A stretch of DNA of 64,000 bases from Brevibacterium casei CIP 102111 (lineage in GTDB: Bacteria; Actinomycetota; Actinomycetes; Actinomycetales; Brevibacteriaceae), in the NCBI RefSeq assembly GCF_900169275.1, contig NZ_FXZC01000004.1, positions 248,001 to 312,000 on the forward strand, written 5' to 3'. Below the pieces are notes generated by a model. It was not told the origin of the DNA. It did not search any database and saw nothing but the letters and a program-made list of their open reading frames with translations. Position 1 is the stretch's first letter, and every line of letters begins with the position of its first letter. Positions 23,267-31,276 of the stretch are shown in pieces. The translations under genes were made by a program, and so were the position numbers.

Positions 23267-24471
23267 GCACGTTCTCCCCTGATCTCCGACACCCCGGCGT
23301 CGACAACGGCGCCGGGGTGTTGGAATCACGCCTCATCGACATTCCCCGCACGACGTTCGCCGATGACTACTGGGGCAGGCGCGCCCTGCTCAGCCGTGGT
23401 GTCAGCGACTTCTCCGACCTGTTCTCGGCCGACGCGGTCGACGAACTCATCTCCGCACGAGGACTGCGGTCCCCGTTCCTTCGGGTCGCCAAGGACGGTG
23501 CGACCCTTCCGACCTCGTCGTTCACCTCTCCCGCCGGTGTCGGAGCGACGATCGGCGACCAGCTTGACGACACCCGCCTGTGGCGCCAGTTCCATGACGG
23601 GGCGACCCTCGTCCTCCAGGCGCTGCAGCGGACCTGGGAGCCGATCGGGGCCTTCTCCTCGGCGCTGAGCGAGGAGCTCGGCAACCCGGTCCAGGCGAAC
23701 GCCTACATCACCCCGCCACAGAACCAGGGCTTCGACGACCACTACGACGTCCACGACGTCTTCGTCCTCCAGATCCAGGGGACGAAGCGCTGGGTCATCC
23801 ACGAACCGGTCTTCGACTCGCCGTTGCGCGACCAGCCGTGGACGGACCGCCGTGAGGCCGTCGGTCGGGCCGCCGCGACAGAGCCGGCGATCGACGCGGT
23901 CCTCGAACCCGGCGATGCCCTCTACCTGCCTCGCGGATGGCTCCATGCGGCCACGGCTCAGGGTGAGGTCTCGATCCATCTCACCCTCGGCATCCACAAC
24001 TGGACCCGCTTCGCGGTGGCCGAACAGCTCGCCCAGGTCGCGCTCGCACACCTCCAGGATGACCCGGCGATGCGCGCGAGCCTGCCGCTGGGGGAGTCCC
24101 GCCCCGACGCGGACGTGCTCGAGCGCATCAAGCAGGCGATGATCGCCGCCGTGACCGAGGCCGACCCGACCGCAGGCATCGACCGCACCCGGCGATCGCA
24201 GGCCCGCCCCGCACCACTCGGCCCCCTCGCCCAGCACGAGGCGATGAAGTCGCTGAGCGGAGACACCCCCCTTCGGCTTCGGGCAGGACTTGACCCGACG
24301 CTCAACGGCGAGCGCCTGCACACGCGCATCGGCTGGTTCGACTTCACCGCCGACGACCTCGCGGCCGTGCGCGCCCTTCTCGACGGCGTCCCACGTTCGG
24401 TCGATGAGATCGGACGCCCCCTGGCCGAACGGCTGCTGGCCGCCGGCGCCCTCGTCCCTGCCCTCGTCTGA
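23263..24471 (+). CDS. JmjC/cupin-fold Fe(II) 2-oxoglutarate oxygenase
   Basis: A 402-residue protein like the ribosomal-oxygenase branch of JmjC enzymes, which hydroxylate protein residues using Fe(II), O2 and 2-oxoglutarate. The iron site is visible as H160-x-D162 in DDHYDVHDVFVLQIQGTKRW and H228 in LPRGWLHAA; a winged-helix-like C-terminal part follows as in that branch. It starts at TTG 23263, overlapping the repeat protein's stop (TTGA), with GGAGGAG inside the repeat gene as ribosome site. The overlap suggests the repeat protein is its substrate; ribosomal protein is the alternative known for relatives. Confidence 0.82.
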   Translation: MSTFSPDLRHPGVDNGAGVLESRLIDIPRTTFADDYWGRRALLSRGVSDFSDLFSADAVDELISARGLRSPFLRVAKDGATLPTSSFTSPAGVGATIGDQLDDTRLWRQFHDGATLVLQALQRTWEPIGAFSSALSEELGNPVQANAYITPPQNQGFDDHYDVHDVFVLQIQGTKRWVIHEPVFDSPLRDQPWTDRREAVGRAAATEPAIDAVLEPGDALYLPRGWLHAATAQGEVSIHLTLGIHNWTRFAVAEQLAQVALAHLQDDPAMRASLPLGESRPDADVLERIKQAMIAAVTEADPTAGIDRTRRSQARPAPLGPLAQHEAMKSLSGDTPLRLRAGLDPTLNGERLHTRIGWFDFTADDLAAVRALLDGVPRSVDEIGRPLAERLLAAGALVPALV

Positions 24472-24527
24472 GCGTGTGAACTCCCGACCGGCCCGGAACC
24501 AGCAGCACCGAGGATGAGCAGACGACG

Positions 24528-25559
24528 ATGACGCAGGCCTTCCGCTGTTCGAACGCCGCCCGGGACCGCGGCGACGGGATCGTCGGCACCGCGCCGATGG
24601 GCACGTTCTGGGTGCTCATCGAGCATCGCGGCGGCTGGCCGCTCAACGGCTTCGAGGGCCTCGACATCGACTGGCGCGTCCGCTCCGAGGTCTTCTACGC
24701 CGCGCAAGCGCTGCGCGCGCGGATCCTCCTCATCCGCCGTCCCGGCCGGCGCACGCGCGGCGGTCCCGGCGTCTGGGGTGTCATGCACCTCGCTGGAGCA
24801 GGGCGCCTCCACCAGATGTGGGGGTCGTGGGACGACGACTCCGATCTCCTCGAGATCGTCGGCGCCCTGGAGGCGATCCGGAACCGACCCGCGGAGTCGA
24901 CTCCGGGTGCGATCCCTGAGGCACCCTTCGCCGAGGCGGTCGACCTCCCCTCCGTCGAACTCGACGAGACGTACGACGCCGGGCTCCTGCCCCCGGTCGT
25001 CCTCGTCTGCGCGCACGGTCAGCACGATGTCTGCTGCGCCGTGCGCGGCAGGCCCGTGGCCGCAGTCCTCGCCGAGGAGTGGCCCGACCTCGTGTGGGAG
25101 TGCACGCACGTCGGCGGTGACCGGTTCGCCGCGAACATCCTCGTCGTCCCCGACGGCGTCTACTACGGCAACCTCGACGAGAGGTCCGCGGTCGACGTCA
25201 TCGCCGGCCACCTCGCCGATGAGATCGACGGGTCTCACCTGCGCGGATACACCGACCTCAACTCCCTCGAGCAGGTCGCGGTCGCGGCCGTCCTCGAGCA
25301 TGCGGGACCGGCCGGACGCTTCGACTACGCGATCGGCGCGACCACCTCGGCAGGTGGGGTGTGGACGGTGAGGGTCGAGGGCACACGGCCTGAGCTGGGA
25401 TCCTTCGACGTAGTCATCGAGGTGGGTCGCTCGGCCCCGAACTTCCTCACGTGCCGCGGGGTCGAACGGGCGGTGGCCAACGTCTTCACCGTCACCGAGG
25501 TGAGGCCCCGGCCGACCCACCGACCGACCGCCTCGGCGGAGGACGATCCGCTACGCTGA
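24528..25559 (+). CDS. sucrase/ferredoxin-like protein
   Basis: A 343-residue protein matching the sucrase/ferredoxin-like family (thioredoxin-fold [2Fe-2S] proteins). Seen: CSNAARDRGDGIVGTAP at the N-terminus, the CAHGQHDVCCAVRGRPVA block with three Cys near residue 165, and THVGGDRFAANILVVPDGVYYGNL downstream. The function is unsettled in the family; electron transfer is plausible. It lies 56 bases after the JmjC gene on the same strand and could supply electrons to it or share its operon. The ATG at 24528 lies ahead of the family start sequence with a modest GATGAG context. Confidence 0.8.
   Translation: MTQAFRCSNAARDRGDGIVGTAPMGTFWVLIEHRGGWPLNGFEGLDIDWRVRSEVFYAAQALRARILLIRRPGRRTRGGPGVWGVMHLAGAGRLHQMWGSWDDDSDLLEIVGALEAIRNRPAESTPGAIPEAPFAEAVDLPSVELDETYDAGLLPPVVLVCAHGQHDVCCAVRGRPVAAVLAEEWPDLVWECTHVGGDRFAANILVVPDGVYYGNLDERSAVDVIAGHLADEIDGSHLRGYTDLNSLEQVAVAAVLEHAGPAGRFDYAIGATTSAGGVWTVRVEGTRPELGSFDVVIEVGRSAPNFLTCRGVERAVANVFTVTEVRPRPTHRPTASAEDDPLR
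25552..25557 (+). promoter_or_regulatory. -10 box of the MntR-like gene
   Basis: TACGCT sits six bases before the ATG at 25564 and overlaps the stop codon of the preceding gene, so the regulator can be made from its own leaderless transcript. Confidence 0.5.
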
Positions 25560-25563
25560 GCCC

Positions 25564-26226
25564 ATGCGTGCAGGCGAAGTGTCCGAGGTCAGCCAGGACT
25601 ACCTCAAGGCGATCTGGTCAGCGCGCGAGTGGGGCGGGGACCCGATGACGGCCACCGAACTCGCCCAGCGCTTCGGCACGACGAAGGCCAACGTCACCGA
25701 GGTCCTCAAACGGCTCGACGAGCTCGGCCTCATCCACCGGGTGCCCTACCGTCCGCCCGAGCTCACCGCCGCGGGGGAGACGATCGCCGTGTCGATGGTC
25801 CGGCGCCACAGGCTCATCGAGACGTTCCTCGTCGAGTCGCTCGGCTACAGCTGGGACGAGGTCCACGACGAAGCCGAGTCCCTCGAGCACGCCGCCTCCG
25901 ACCTCCTCATCGACCGGATCGACGAGTTCCTCGGGCACCCCGCCGCGGACCCGCACGGGGACCCGATCCCCGGCCCCGACGGTGCCGTCGAGTCACATAG
26001 GACCTCGCTCCTCCTCGCCGAGGCGGACCCGGGCACGTACGTGGTGCTGCGGGTCTCCGACGCCGATCCGGAGATGCTTGCGATCCTCGCCGAGGCGGGA
26101 CTCCGCCCAGGTGCCGCCGTTATCGTCGTCCCCGGTGCGGGTGAGGGCATGGTCGCGGTCGCCGTCGACGGCGGCGCGCCGACCGAGATCGAGTCGGCGG
26201 CCGCCTCGGCGGTTTATCTGTCCTAG
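25564..26226 (+). CDS. mntR: DtxR-family metal-dependent regulator, manganese type
   Basis: A 220-residue regulator with winged helix (TATELAQRFGTTKANVTEVLKRL), dimer/metal domain and a C-terminal SH3-like domain. Aligning by eye with DtxR gives ligands H82, E86, H101 (site 1) and E105, E108, H109. Position 105 is Cys in iron-type DtxR and Glu in MntR, and D12 replaces the DtxR Met10 as in MntR Asp8. Both changes favour manganese. The inverted repeat over the mntH promoter at 18720-18739 is a likely target. It follows the oxygenase operon but can have its own promoter. Confidence 0.82.
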   Translation: MRAGEVSEVSQDYLKAIWSAREWGGDPMTATELAQRFGTTKANVTEVLKRLDELGLIHRVPYRPPELTAAGETIAVSMVRRHRLIETFLVESLGYSWDEVHDEAESLEHAASDLLIDRIDEFLGHPAADPHGDPIPGPDGAVESHRTSLLLAEADPGTYVVLRVSDADPEMLAILAEAGLRPGAAVIVVPGAGEGMVAVAVDGGAPTEIESAAASAVYLS

Positions 26227-26247
26227 TCAGGCAGTGCTCCTTTCAAC

Positions 26248-26493
26248 TCACCCCTGCCGGCGGGGAAGGTTCCACCGCGGCTGCGGCTGACTCTTCTTCC
26301 CGTGCTGGGGCATGTAGCCGCGCTCGGCCTGCAGGTGGGCCTTGTCGTGGCTCTTCGCCGAGGTGTCGACTCCCGGGATCGGGGCCTCGAGCCGAGCGGC
26401 CGGCTTCTCGACGCCGACGATCGGCAGCTCACCGGTGATGACGGGCTTGTCCTTCGTCTGAGCGTTCTTCTTCGCACCTTTGTCGTTGCGCAT
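26248..26493 (-). CDS. 81-residue basic protein, in frame with the Erm gene
   Basis: An ATG at 26493 has a strong AGGAAAGGAAG ribosome site and starts a Lys/Pro-rich protein: MRNDKGAKKNAQTKDKPVIT, then ELPIVGVEKPAARLEAPIPG and KAHLQAERGYMPQHGKKS. It is in the same frame as the Erm ORF with no stop between, so it may be made alone by internal initiation, as an Erm C-terminal extension, or both. The sequence is unlike Erm tails that I know. Function unknown. Confidence 0.5.
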   Translation of the reverse strand: MRNDKGAKKNAQTKDKPVITGELPIVGVEKPAARLEAPIPGVDTSAKSHDKAHLQAERGYMPQHGKKSQPQPRWNLPRRQG

Positions 26494-27363
26494 TGTCTCT
26501 TCCTTTCCTCGTGCCTTCTCCGGCGTGGTGGTGGTCCTCTGCGTCCGGCGTCCGGTCGGTCGTCCGGCCGGTGTCGCAGGGCTGCTGGCAGACAGGGCGG
26601 TGTAGAGCCCGGCCCACTGTTCGGGGGTGAGTTCGCGGGGCAATGCGTCTCCTCTGATGTGATGGCGGTCCATGGTCGATTGCAGTCGTCGTCGGTCGGC
26701 GAGCTTCATGTGGGTGAGGATTCCTTTCATTCCGCGTCCGCGCCCGGTGAAGGCCGCGTGGACGAACTGCTGGTAGGAGGACCGGTCCCGGTGGGGGACC
26801 AGCCCGGTCGGGAGGCGGTCGACGGTGAGGATGCCGCCGTCGACGCTCGGCTTCGGGGAGAACGCGTGGGCCGGGACCCGCTCGATGAGGCGGAAGTCGA
26901 ACCAGGGGCTCCACTGTGCGGTCATCATCGTCGCCCCGCCCACTCCGGCGCGTTTGCGTGCGACCTCCCACTGGGTGAGGAGCACCGCTGTCCGCCACGT
27001 GCGAGCGCGCAGCAGTCGCCGGAGGATGGGCGTGGTGAGGTGGAAGGGCAGGTTGCCGACGACCACCTCGGCGTCGAACCGAGTTCTCAGAGCATCGGCG
27101 TGTTCGACTCGTGCGCGGGGGAATCGGTGTGAGAGTTCACTGATCCTCGTCTCGTCGATCTCCACGAGGGTGAGCGGCCTTCCGAGCCGGTAGAGCTCGG
27201 CGGTCACGGCACCCGCGCCGGGTCCGATCTCGAGGATCGAGCCCTCGGTGCCGCGGGTGAGGCTGACGATCGTGGCGATGTGGCTGTGGTCGCGGAGGAA
27301 GTTCTGGCCGAGTTCCTCTCGGCCGCCGGCCCGCGAATGCGGACGCTGGGAATGGGATCGCAT
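26248..27363 (-). CDS. Erm-type 23S rRNA adenine dimethyltransferase
   Basis: The N-terminal 270 residues are an Erm/KsgA-fold methylase: RAGGREELGQNFLRD, SAM motif ILEIGPGAGAVTAEL, and the NLPFHLTTPILRRLL catalytic motif. Erm enzymes methylate A2058 and protect against macrolides, lincosamides and streptogramin B; intrinsic erm genes are common in actinomycetes. The ATG at 27363 has GGAG nine bases before it; a GTG 11 codons earlier lacks one. The frame runs on without stop through a second well-initiated ORF (26493-26248), so the true C-terminus is uncertain. A leader peptide and hairpins precede it. Confidence 0.8.
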   Translation of the reverse strand: MRSHSQRPHSRAGGREELGQNFLRDHSHIATIVSLTRGTEGSILEIGPGAGAVTAELYRLGRPLTLVEIDETRISELSHRFPRARVEHADALRTRFDAEVVVGNLPFHLTTPILRRLLRARTWRTAVLLTQWEVARKRAGVGGATMMTAQWSPWFDFRLIERVPAHAFSPKPSVDGGILTVDRLPTGLVPHRDRSSYQQFVHAAFTGRGRGMKGILTHMKLADRRRLQSTMDRHHIRGDALPRELTPEQWAGLYTALSASSPATPAGRPTGRRTQRTTTTPEKARGKEETMRNDKGAKKNAQTKDKPVITGELPIVGVEKPAARLEAPIPGVDTSAKSHDKAHLQAERGYMPQHGKKSQPQPRWNLPRRQG

Positions 27364-27667
27364 GGCGTGGTGCTCCAGGAATGGGATGGAGAGCACCCGA
27401 GGCTGCGGAATGCGAAGACACTGGTGAGATGCCGGGATCCGACCGTGATGGCGGGATCGGACAGTGTGTCTTCGGTGGTTGCCGCGTCGCCCGGATGCCG
27501 ATGACTATCCGGGAGGACAGCGCGCAACTGCGTGATCGGTGACAGCCCGACCCGAGAGAGGATCGGGGTTCCTGTTCAGGTCGCGACGGGTATGAGTGCC
27601 GACGCGGTCAGCTCCGGCTGAGGGCGATGCTCAGCGGCTGAGGAAAGATCGAGGAACGTGCGCGCTG
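27364..27667 (-). promoter_or_regulatory. leader region of the Erm gene with hairpins
   Basis: About 300 bases separate the leader peptide from the Erm ATG. A perfect 7-bp stem lies at CCCGGAT (27490-27496) and ATCCGGG (27507-27513), and other complementary GC-rich patches occur near 27546-27570. No other gene of merit is seen on either strand. The layout fits drug-dependent attenuation but the pairing scheme is not worked out. Confidence 0.4.
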
Positions 27668-27733
27668 TCAGGCGCGGCGGTCACGGATGTAGAAGTTGAG
27701 CGCAGTCATTGCGCCACGATTCAATGTTCCCAT
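27668..27733 (-). CDS. candidate macrolide-sensing leader peptide
   Basis: A 21-codon ORF reading MGTLNRGAMTALNFYIRDRR plus Ala, with an internal ATG that would give 13 residues ending IRDRRA. TACCTT lies seven bases before the first ATG, suggesting a leaderless transcript. Arg-x-Arg motifs late in such peptides are known to cause macrolide-dependent ribosome arrest in some erm leaders (for example ErmDL), and here Arg-Asp-Arg-Arg lies near the end. Position about 300 bases before the Erm gene on the same strand supports the idea; no experiment is implied. Confidence 0.5.
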   Translation of the reverse strand: MGTLNRGAMTALNFYIRDRRA

Positions 27734-27863
27734 GAGCGCCAAGGTAGCACAGGTGGCCGCGCGCGGGCCAGGGTTCGCGCGAAGTTCGTCGGGCTGAGCC
27801 CCGGCGTTCGCCGAGGGGACCAGTCCGGCACCAGGGGACCGTCTCGGAGTGGTCCGGTCGCCG

Positions 27864-28337
27864 TTACGCGGTCCGCTCGGCCATCCCGCCGCCGGCCGCC
27901 CCGCCGTCAGCGCCGTCACCGACCCCTGCGTCTGCGGCAGCGAGGTTGAGCTGCCACGACACTCCATACCGATCGTTGAGCCACCCGAAGGGCCCGAACC
28001 CGTAGTCGCCCAGCGGCATGAGCGCGTGCCCACCCCCGCCGAGGAGGCCGGTCCACAGCCGGTCGAGCTCGGCCTGCGACGTCGCCCGGTAGAAGAGCGA
28101 GAGGGCCGGGGTGAAGCCGAACCCGTGCGGAACGGGACTGTCGATGATGTTGACCTGCGTGCCTGCGATCGCGAACGTGGCGAGGCGGACTCTGCCGTCC
28201 ATCGCCGGGTTCTCGGGCCCGTACCGGTCGATGAGGACGACCTCGCCGCCGAAGAGGTCGACGTAGAAGTTCAACGCCTCCTCGGCGCGCCCGTTCTCGA
28301 ACATGAGGAACGGTGAGAGCTGCTGGATCCCTGACAT
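27864..28337 (-). CDS. PhnB-like VOC-family protein
   Basis: A 157-residue protein with the PhnB-type sequence SPFLMFENGRAEEALNFYVDLFGGEV at the start and PLGDYGFGPFGWLNDRYGVSWQLNL near the end. The VOC fold is clear, but catalytic function in this group is unassigned. GAAGGGAC precedes the ATG. The last 20 residues are a Gly/Ala-rich tail. It is followed by nothing on its strand until the Erm leader and is separated from the HdeD-like gene by a hairpin. Confidence 0.78.
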   Translation of the reverse strand: MSGIQQLSPFLMFENGRAEEALNFYVDLFGGEVVLIDRYGPENPAMDGRVRLATFAIAGTQVNIIDSPVPHGFGFTPALSLFYRATSQAELDRLWTGLLGGGGHALMPLGDYGFGPFGWLNDRYGVSWQLNLAAADAGVGDGADGGAAGGGMAERTA

Positions 28338-28364
28338 GATCTGTCCCTTCGCCGAGGTGGTCTC

Positions 28365-28391
28365 CGCCTGCCGCAGATCGCGCGGCAGGCG
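28365..28391 (-). terminator. terminator hairpin after the HdeD-like gene
   Basis: CGCCTGCCGC (28365-28374) and GCGGCAGGCG (28382-28391) make a perfect 10-bp stem with a 7-base loop ten bases beyond the stop codon. No T-run. Confidence 0.6.
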
Positions 28392-28400
28392 TGTCGGTGG

Positions 28401-28997
28401 CTATTCGATGACTTCTCCGCGGATGGTCTCGCCTCCGCCGTCATCGCGGCGGGTGAAGCGCGGGTCCGCGGCCATGCGCGACTCGAGCGCGCGCAGACGG
28501 CTGCCCACCCAGATGAGCGCAAGGCCGACGACGGCGATGAAGATCGAGAGAGTGACGATGAGGGTGGTGATGCCCGTCTGCGGGGAGAAGAGGAACACCA
28601 TGCCGAGGACGATGCCGGCGACGGCGATGACGGTGATGAGCCACCACGCGCGCACGCCCATCTGCCGGACGAAGAGTGAGATGCCGATGCCGAAGACGCT
28701 GAGCGCGATGATGGCGAGCCCCGCGAGGACGGTGACGACGGCGGCGAAGAGCATCGGGGCGAGGAAGACGACGGCCGCGAAGACGATCATGAGCACCGAC
28801 CGGAGGACGAGCGCGCCCGAGCGTCCTCCGCGCGGGGCGAGGACGAGCGAGGTGACGGCGATGAGCGCGACCCAGCAGGCGAAGATGCGGGCGACCACCT
28901 CGGCGGTGGCATGCGGCCAACCCAGCATGAGGACTCCGACGAGGAAGGCGATGACCCCGTTGACGATCACGACGGTTCCGGTGCGTTTGAGTTCCAT
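28401..28997 (-). CDS. HdeD-family (DUF308) membrane protein
   Basis: A 198-residue protein with six hydrophobic helices in three hairpin pairs (GTVVIVNGVIAFLVGVLMLGW, ARIFACWVALIAVTSLVLA and so on), as in the HdeD acid-resistance membrane protein family. The actinobacterial role is unknown. TAGGCT stands six bases before the ATG with no ribosome site, indicating a leaderless transcript. The C-terminus is charged (RRDDGGGETIRGEVIE). Confidence 0.75.
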   Translation of the reverse strand: MELKRTGTVVIVNGVIAFLVGVLMLGWPHATAEVVARIFACWVALIAVTSLVLAPRGGRSGALVLRSVLMIVFAAVVFLAPMLFAAVVTVLAGLAIIALSVFGIGISLFVRQMGVRAWWLITVIAVAGIVLGMVFLFSPQTGITTLIVTLSIFIAVVGLALIWVGSRLRALESRMAADPRFTRRDDGGGETIRGEVIE

Positions 28998-29053
28998 GGA
29001 CCAAGCCTAGTCAGCGGGAATGGAAGGAGGCTGAGCACCGGCCCTCGCGAAGC

Positions 29054-30319
29054 TCACGTCGGCTGCTTGCGCTCCCGAGTACGGGCGCTGCGGCGCTGGG
29101 TCCGCGGTGTGACCGTGGTGGGGATGCCCACCTCGGCGGGGCTGACCGCATGCCACGGTGTCCGCGAGCTCGACGCCGGGCCCATCGTCGCCGGCCGGGG
29201 GACGTCGGGGGTCTCCGGCATCTGCGGAGTCCCGGGCATCTGCGGGATGTCGGAGACGGGGACCTCGGGAGGCCCGGTCGGCCGGGCGGGCGGTGCCGGA
29301 CGGTCGGCGGAATCGTCGAGCCATGGCAGGTCGACGTCGAGTCCGTCGGTGCGCTCTTCGTCGGGTGCGGAATCCGCGAGCGCCCGGACGACCGAATCGA
29401 GGTCGTCGAGGGAGAGCTTCGCGGCCTCCATGAGGTGGGCCACATCGAGGTCGGGGACCGCCTCGGCGAGGTTGTCCGACCCGGAACCCTGCCAGGCACC
29501 CGCAGCACCCTGCCCGGCACCCGCGGCACCCTGCCCGGATCCCGTTGCTCCCGCGGGTGACTGCGGGGTATTCGCCTCGAGGAACCGGAGGAGTTCGACG
29601 GGGAAGGGAAGGACAAGGGTGGAGTTGCGCTCCGAGGCGACCTCGACGATCGTCTGGAGCAGGCGCAGCTGGAGGGCTGCCGGGGTGTCGGCCATGGCCC
29701 CCGCCGCCTGCGAGAGTTTGTTCGACGCCTGCAGCTCACCGTCGGCGATGATGATGCGTGAGCGGCGTTCGCGTTCGGCCTCGGCTTGGCGGGACATCGA
29801 GCGCTTCATCGCCTCGGGCAGGGCGACGTCCTTGATCTCGACGCGGTCGATGTGGATGCCCCAGTCGACGGCGGGACTGTCGATCATGATCGCCAGACCC
29901 TGGTTGAGGCGCTCCCGGTTGGTGAGCAGATCGTCGAGTTCGCTCTGCCCGATGATCGAGCGCAGCGAGGTCTGCGCGACCTGCCCGACGGCGAGATTGT
30001 AGTCCTCGACGTCGACGATCGCCTTCCGGGGGTCGACGACCTTGAAGTAGATGACCGCGTCGACCCGGACGGTGACATTGTCGCGGGTGATGCCGTCCTG
30101 TGCGGGGATCGGCATGGTGATGATCTGCATGCTCACGCGTTGGAGTCGGTCGGCGAAGGGGATGATCGCGGTGAGCCCGGGCTCCTTCGCCTCGCCTCTG
30201 ACGCGGCCGAGTCTGAAGAGCACTCCGCGTTCGTACTGCCGGATGATCTTGAGGCTGTTCGCGACGGTGATGGCGCCGACGGCGACGAGACCGATGAGGA
30301 TGTAGAGGAACAGCATCAC
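29054..30319 (-). CDS. stomatin/slipin-type SPFH-domain protein
   Basis: A 421-residue membrane-attached scaffold protein. One N-terminal transmembrane helix (LYILIGLVAVGAITVANSL), then the SPFH domain from IIRQYERGVLFRLGRVRG to ERRSRIIIADGELQASNKL with typical slipin motifs (QDGITRDNVTVRVDAVIYFKV). The last 160 residues are Pro/Gly/Ala-rich, including GSGQGAAGAGQGAAGAWQGS, and probably disordered. Slipins are often paired with an NfeD protease partner; I see none next to it. The ATG at 30319 has GGGGAGG. Confidence 0.88.
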   Translation of the reverse strand: MMLFLYILIGLVAVGAITVANSLKIIRQYERGVLFRLGRVRGEAKEPGLTAIIPFADRLQRVSMQIITMPIPAQDGITRDNVTVRVDAVIYFKVVDPRKAIVDVEDYNLAVGQVAQTSLRSIIGQSELDDLLTNRERLNQGLAIMIDSPAVDWGIHIDRVEIKDVALPEAMKRSMSRQAEAERERRSRIIIADGELQASNKLSQAAGAMADTPAALQLRLLQTIVEVASERNSTLVLPFPVELLRFLEANTPQSPAGATGSGQGAAGAGQGAAGAWQGSGSDNLAEAVPDLDVAHLMEAAKLSLDDLDSVVRALADSAPDEERTDGLDVDLPWLDDSADRPAPPARPTGPPEVPVSDIPQMPGTPQMPETPDVPRPATMGPASSSRTPWHAVSPAEVGIPTTVTPRTQRRSARTRERKQPT

Positions 30320-30418
30320 GATCGCCTCCCCTGACGAATGCTGTCCTTACAACGCTAGCACCGGGAGGTGGATTTGCACCCGGCATCTGTGCAATCCTCG
30401 GCCGATTGCCGAGTTACC

Positions 30419-31276
30419 TCAAGATTCCTGCCGCTCCCGAGCGAGGAGGCGCCGGCCTGCGGGGTAGGCGGCGAGTTCCGCGGGGAGGCGGACGCGCCGT
30501 CCCGAGGCGAAGGTTGCGAGGATCTCGCCGAGGCGGCCCTCCGTGCCGTCGTCGCCTTCGGTGCCGGCTCCGCCGGGTGCCGAATCGCCGGGCGCCTGGT
30601 GGCTGGCGGGAGCTGCCTGCCCGCCGTGTTCGAGACCGATCCGGCGCAGGGTCTGCTTGGCGACGGGGACGGGGGAGTCGAAGAGGGTGATCGCGCCGGC
30701 GCGGGCCGCGGTGATCCGGTCGGCGACGAGGCCGTAATGCGTGCAGCCGAGGACGATCGTCTCCATCCCCGGGTCCATCTGTGACAGCGCCGCCTCGATC
30801 GCGGCGTCGATCGTGGTGACATCGGCGGCGTTGATCGCCTCGGCGAGTCCGGGGCAGGCGATCTGGGCGACGGAGAGGTCGCCGGCGAAGGTCTCGATGA
30901 GCGTGCGCTGGTAGGAGCTGCCGGTCGTCGCCGGGGTCGCCCACACCGCGAAGTCCTGCCCGGTGCCGGCGGCCATCTTCACCGCCGGGACCGTGCCGAT
31001 GACGGGGATCGCCGGCTCGTAGCGGGCGCGCACGGCCTCGAGCGCCTGCACCGAGGCGGTGTTGCAGGCGATGACGATCGCGTCGGGCTCCCATTCGGCA
31101 AGCAGAGCCGCCGAGGTGAGCACACGCTCCTCGAGGTCCTGCGGGCTGAGGCTGCCGTAGGGGGTGTGGTCGGGGTCCATCGCGAGGACGAGGTCGGCGT
31201 GCGGGGCGAGGTGGAAGAGCGCGTCGGCGGTGCCGAGGAGCCCGAGGCCCGAGTCGAGGAGTCCGATGCGGGTCAT
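30419..31276 (-). CDS. murI: glutamate racemase
   Basis: A 285-residue racemase that makes D-glutamate for peptidoglycan. Seen: IGLLDSGLGLLGTADAL, the first catalytic Cys in VIACNTAS (about residue 72), the second in VLGCTHYG (about residue 182), and substrate motif DPDHTPYGS. An insert of about 25 Gly/Ala/Pro/Asp residues sits before the C-terminal helix (HQAPGDSAPGGAGTEGDDG). Its ATG overlaps the stop of the HAD gene (ATGA), so the two are coupled. Confidence 0.88.
   Translation of the reverse strand: MTRIGLLDSGLGLLGTADALFHLAPHADLVLAMDPDHTPYGSLSPQDLEERVLTSAALLAEWEPDAIVIACNTASVQALEAVRARYEPAIPVIGTVPAVKMAAGTGQDFAVWATPATTGSSYQRTLIETFAGDLSVAQIACPGLAEAINAADVTTIDAAIEAALSQMDPGMETIVLGCTHYGLVADRITAARAGAITLFDSPVPVAKQTLRRIGLEHGGQAAPASHQAPGDSAPGGAGTEGDDGTEGRLGEILATFASGRRVRLPAELAAYPAGRRLLARERQES

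Noticed and set aside
25564..26226. Reading the DtxR-family protein as the iron regulator IdeR/DtxR
   Set aside because: The position of DtxR Cys102 is Glu and that of Met10 is Asp, as in MntR, so a manganese role is more likely.
27811..27860. A possible third copy of the 87-bp palindrome (GAGGGGACC, later CTCGGAGTGGTCC)
   Set aside because: Only about 25 bases can be matched with gaps and the arms no longer pair; too weak to claim without a search.
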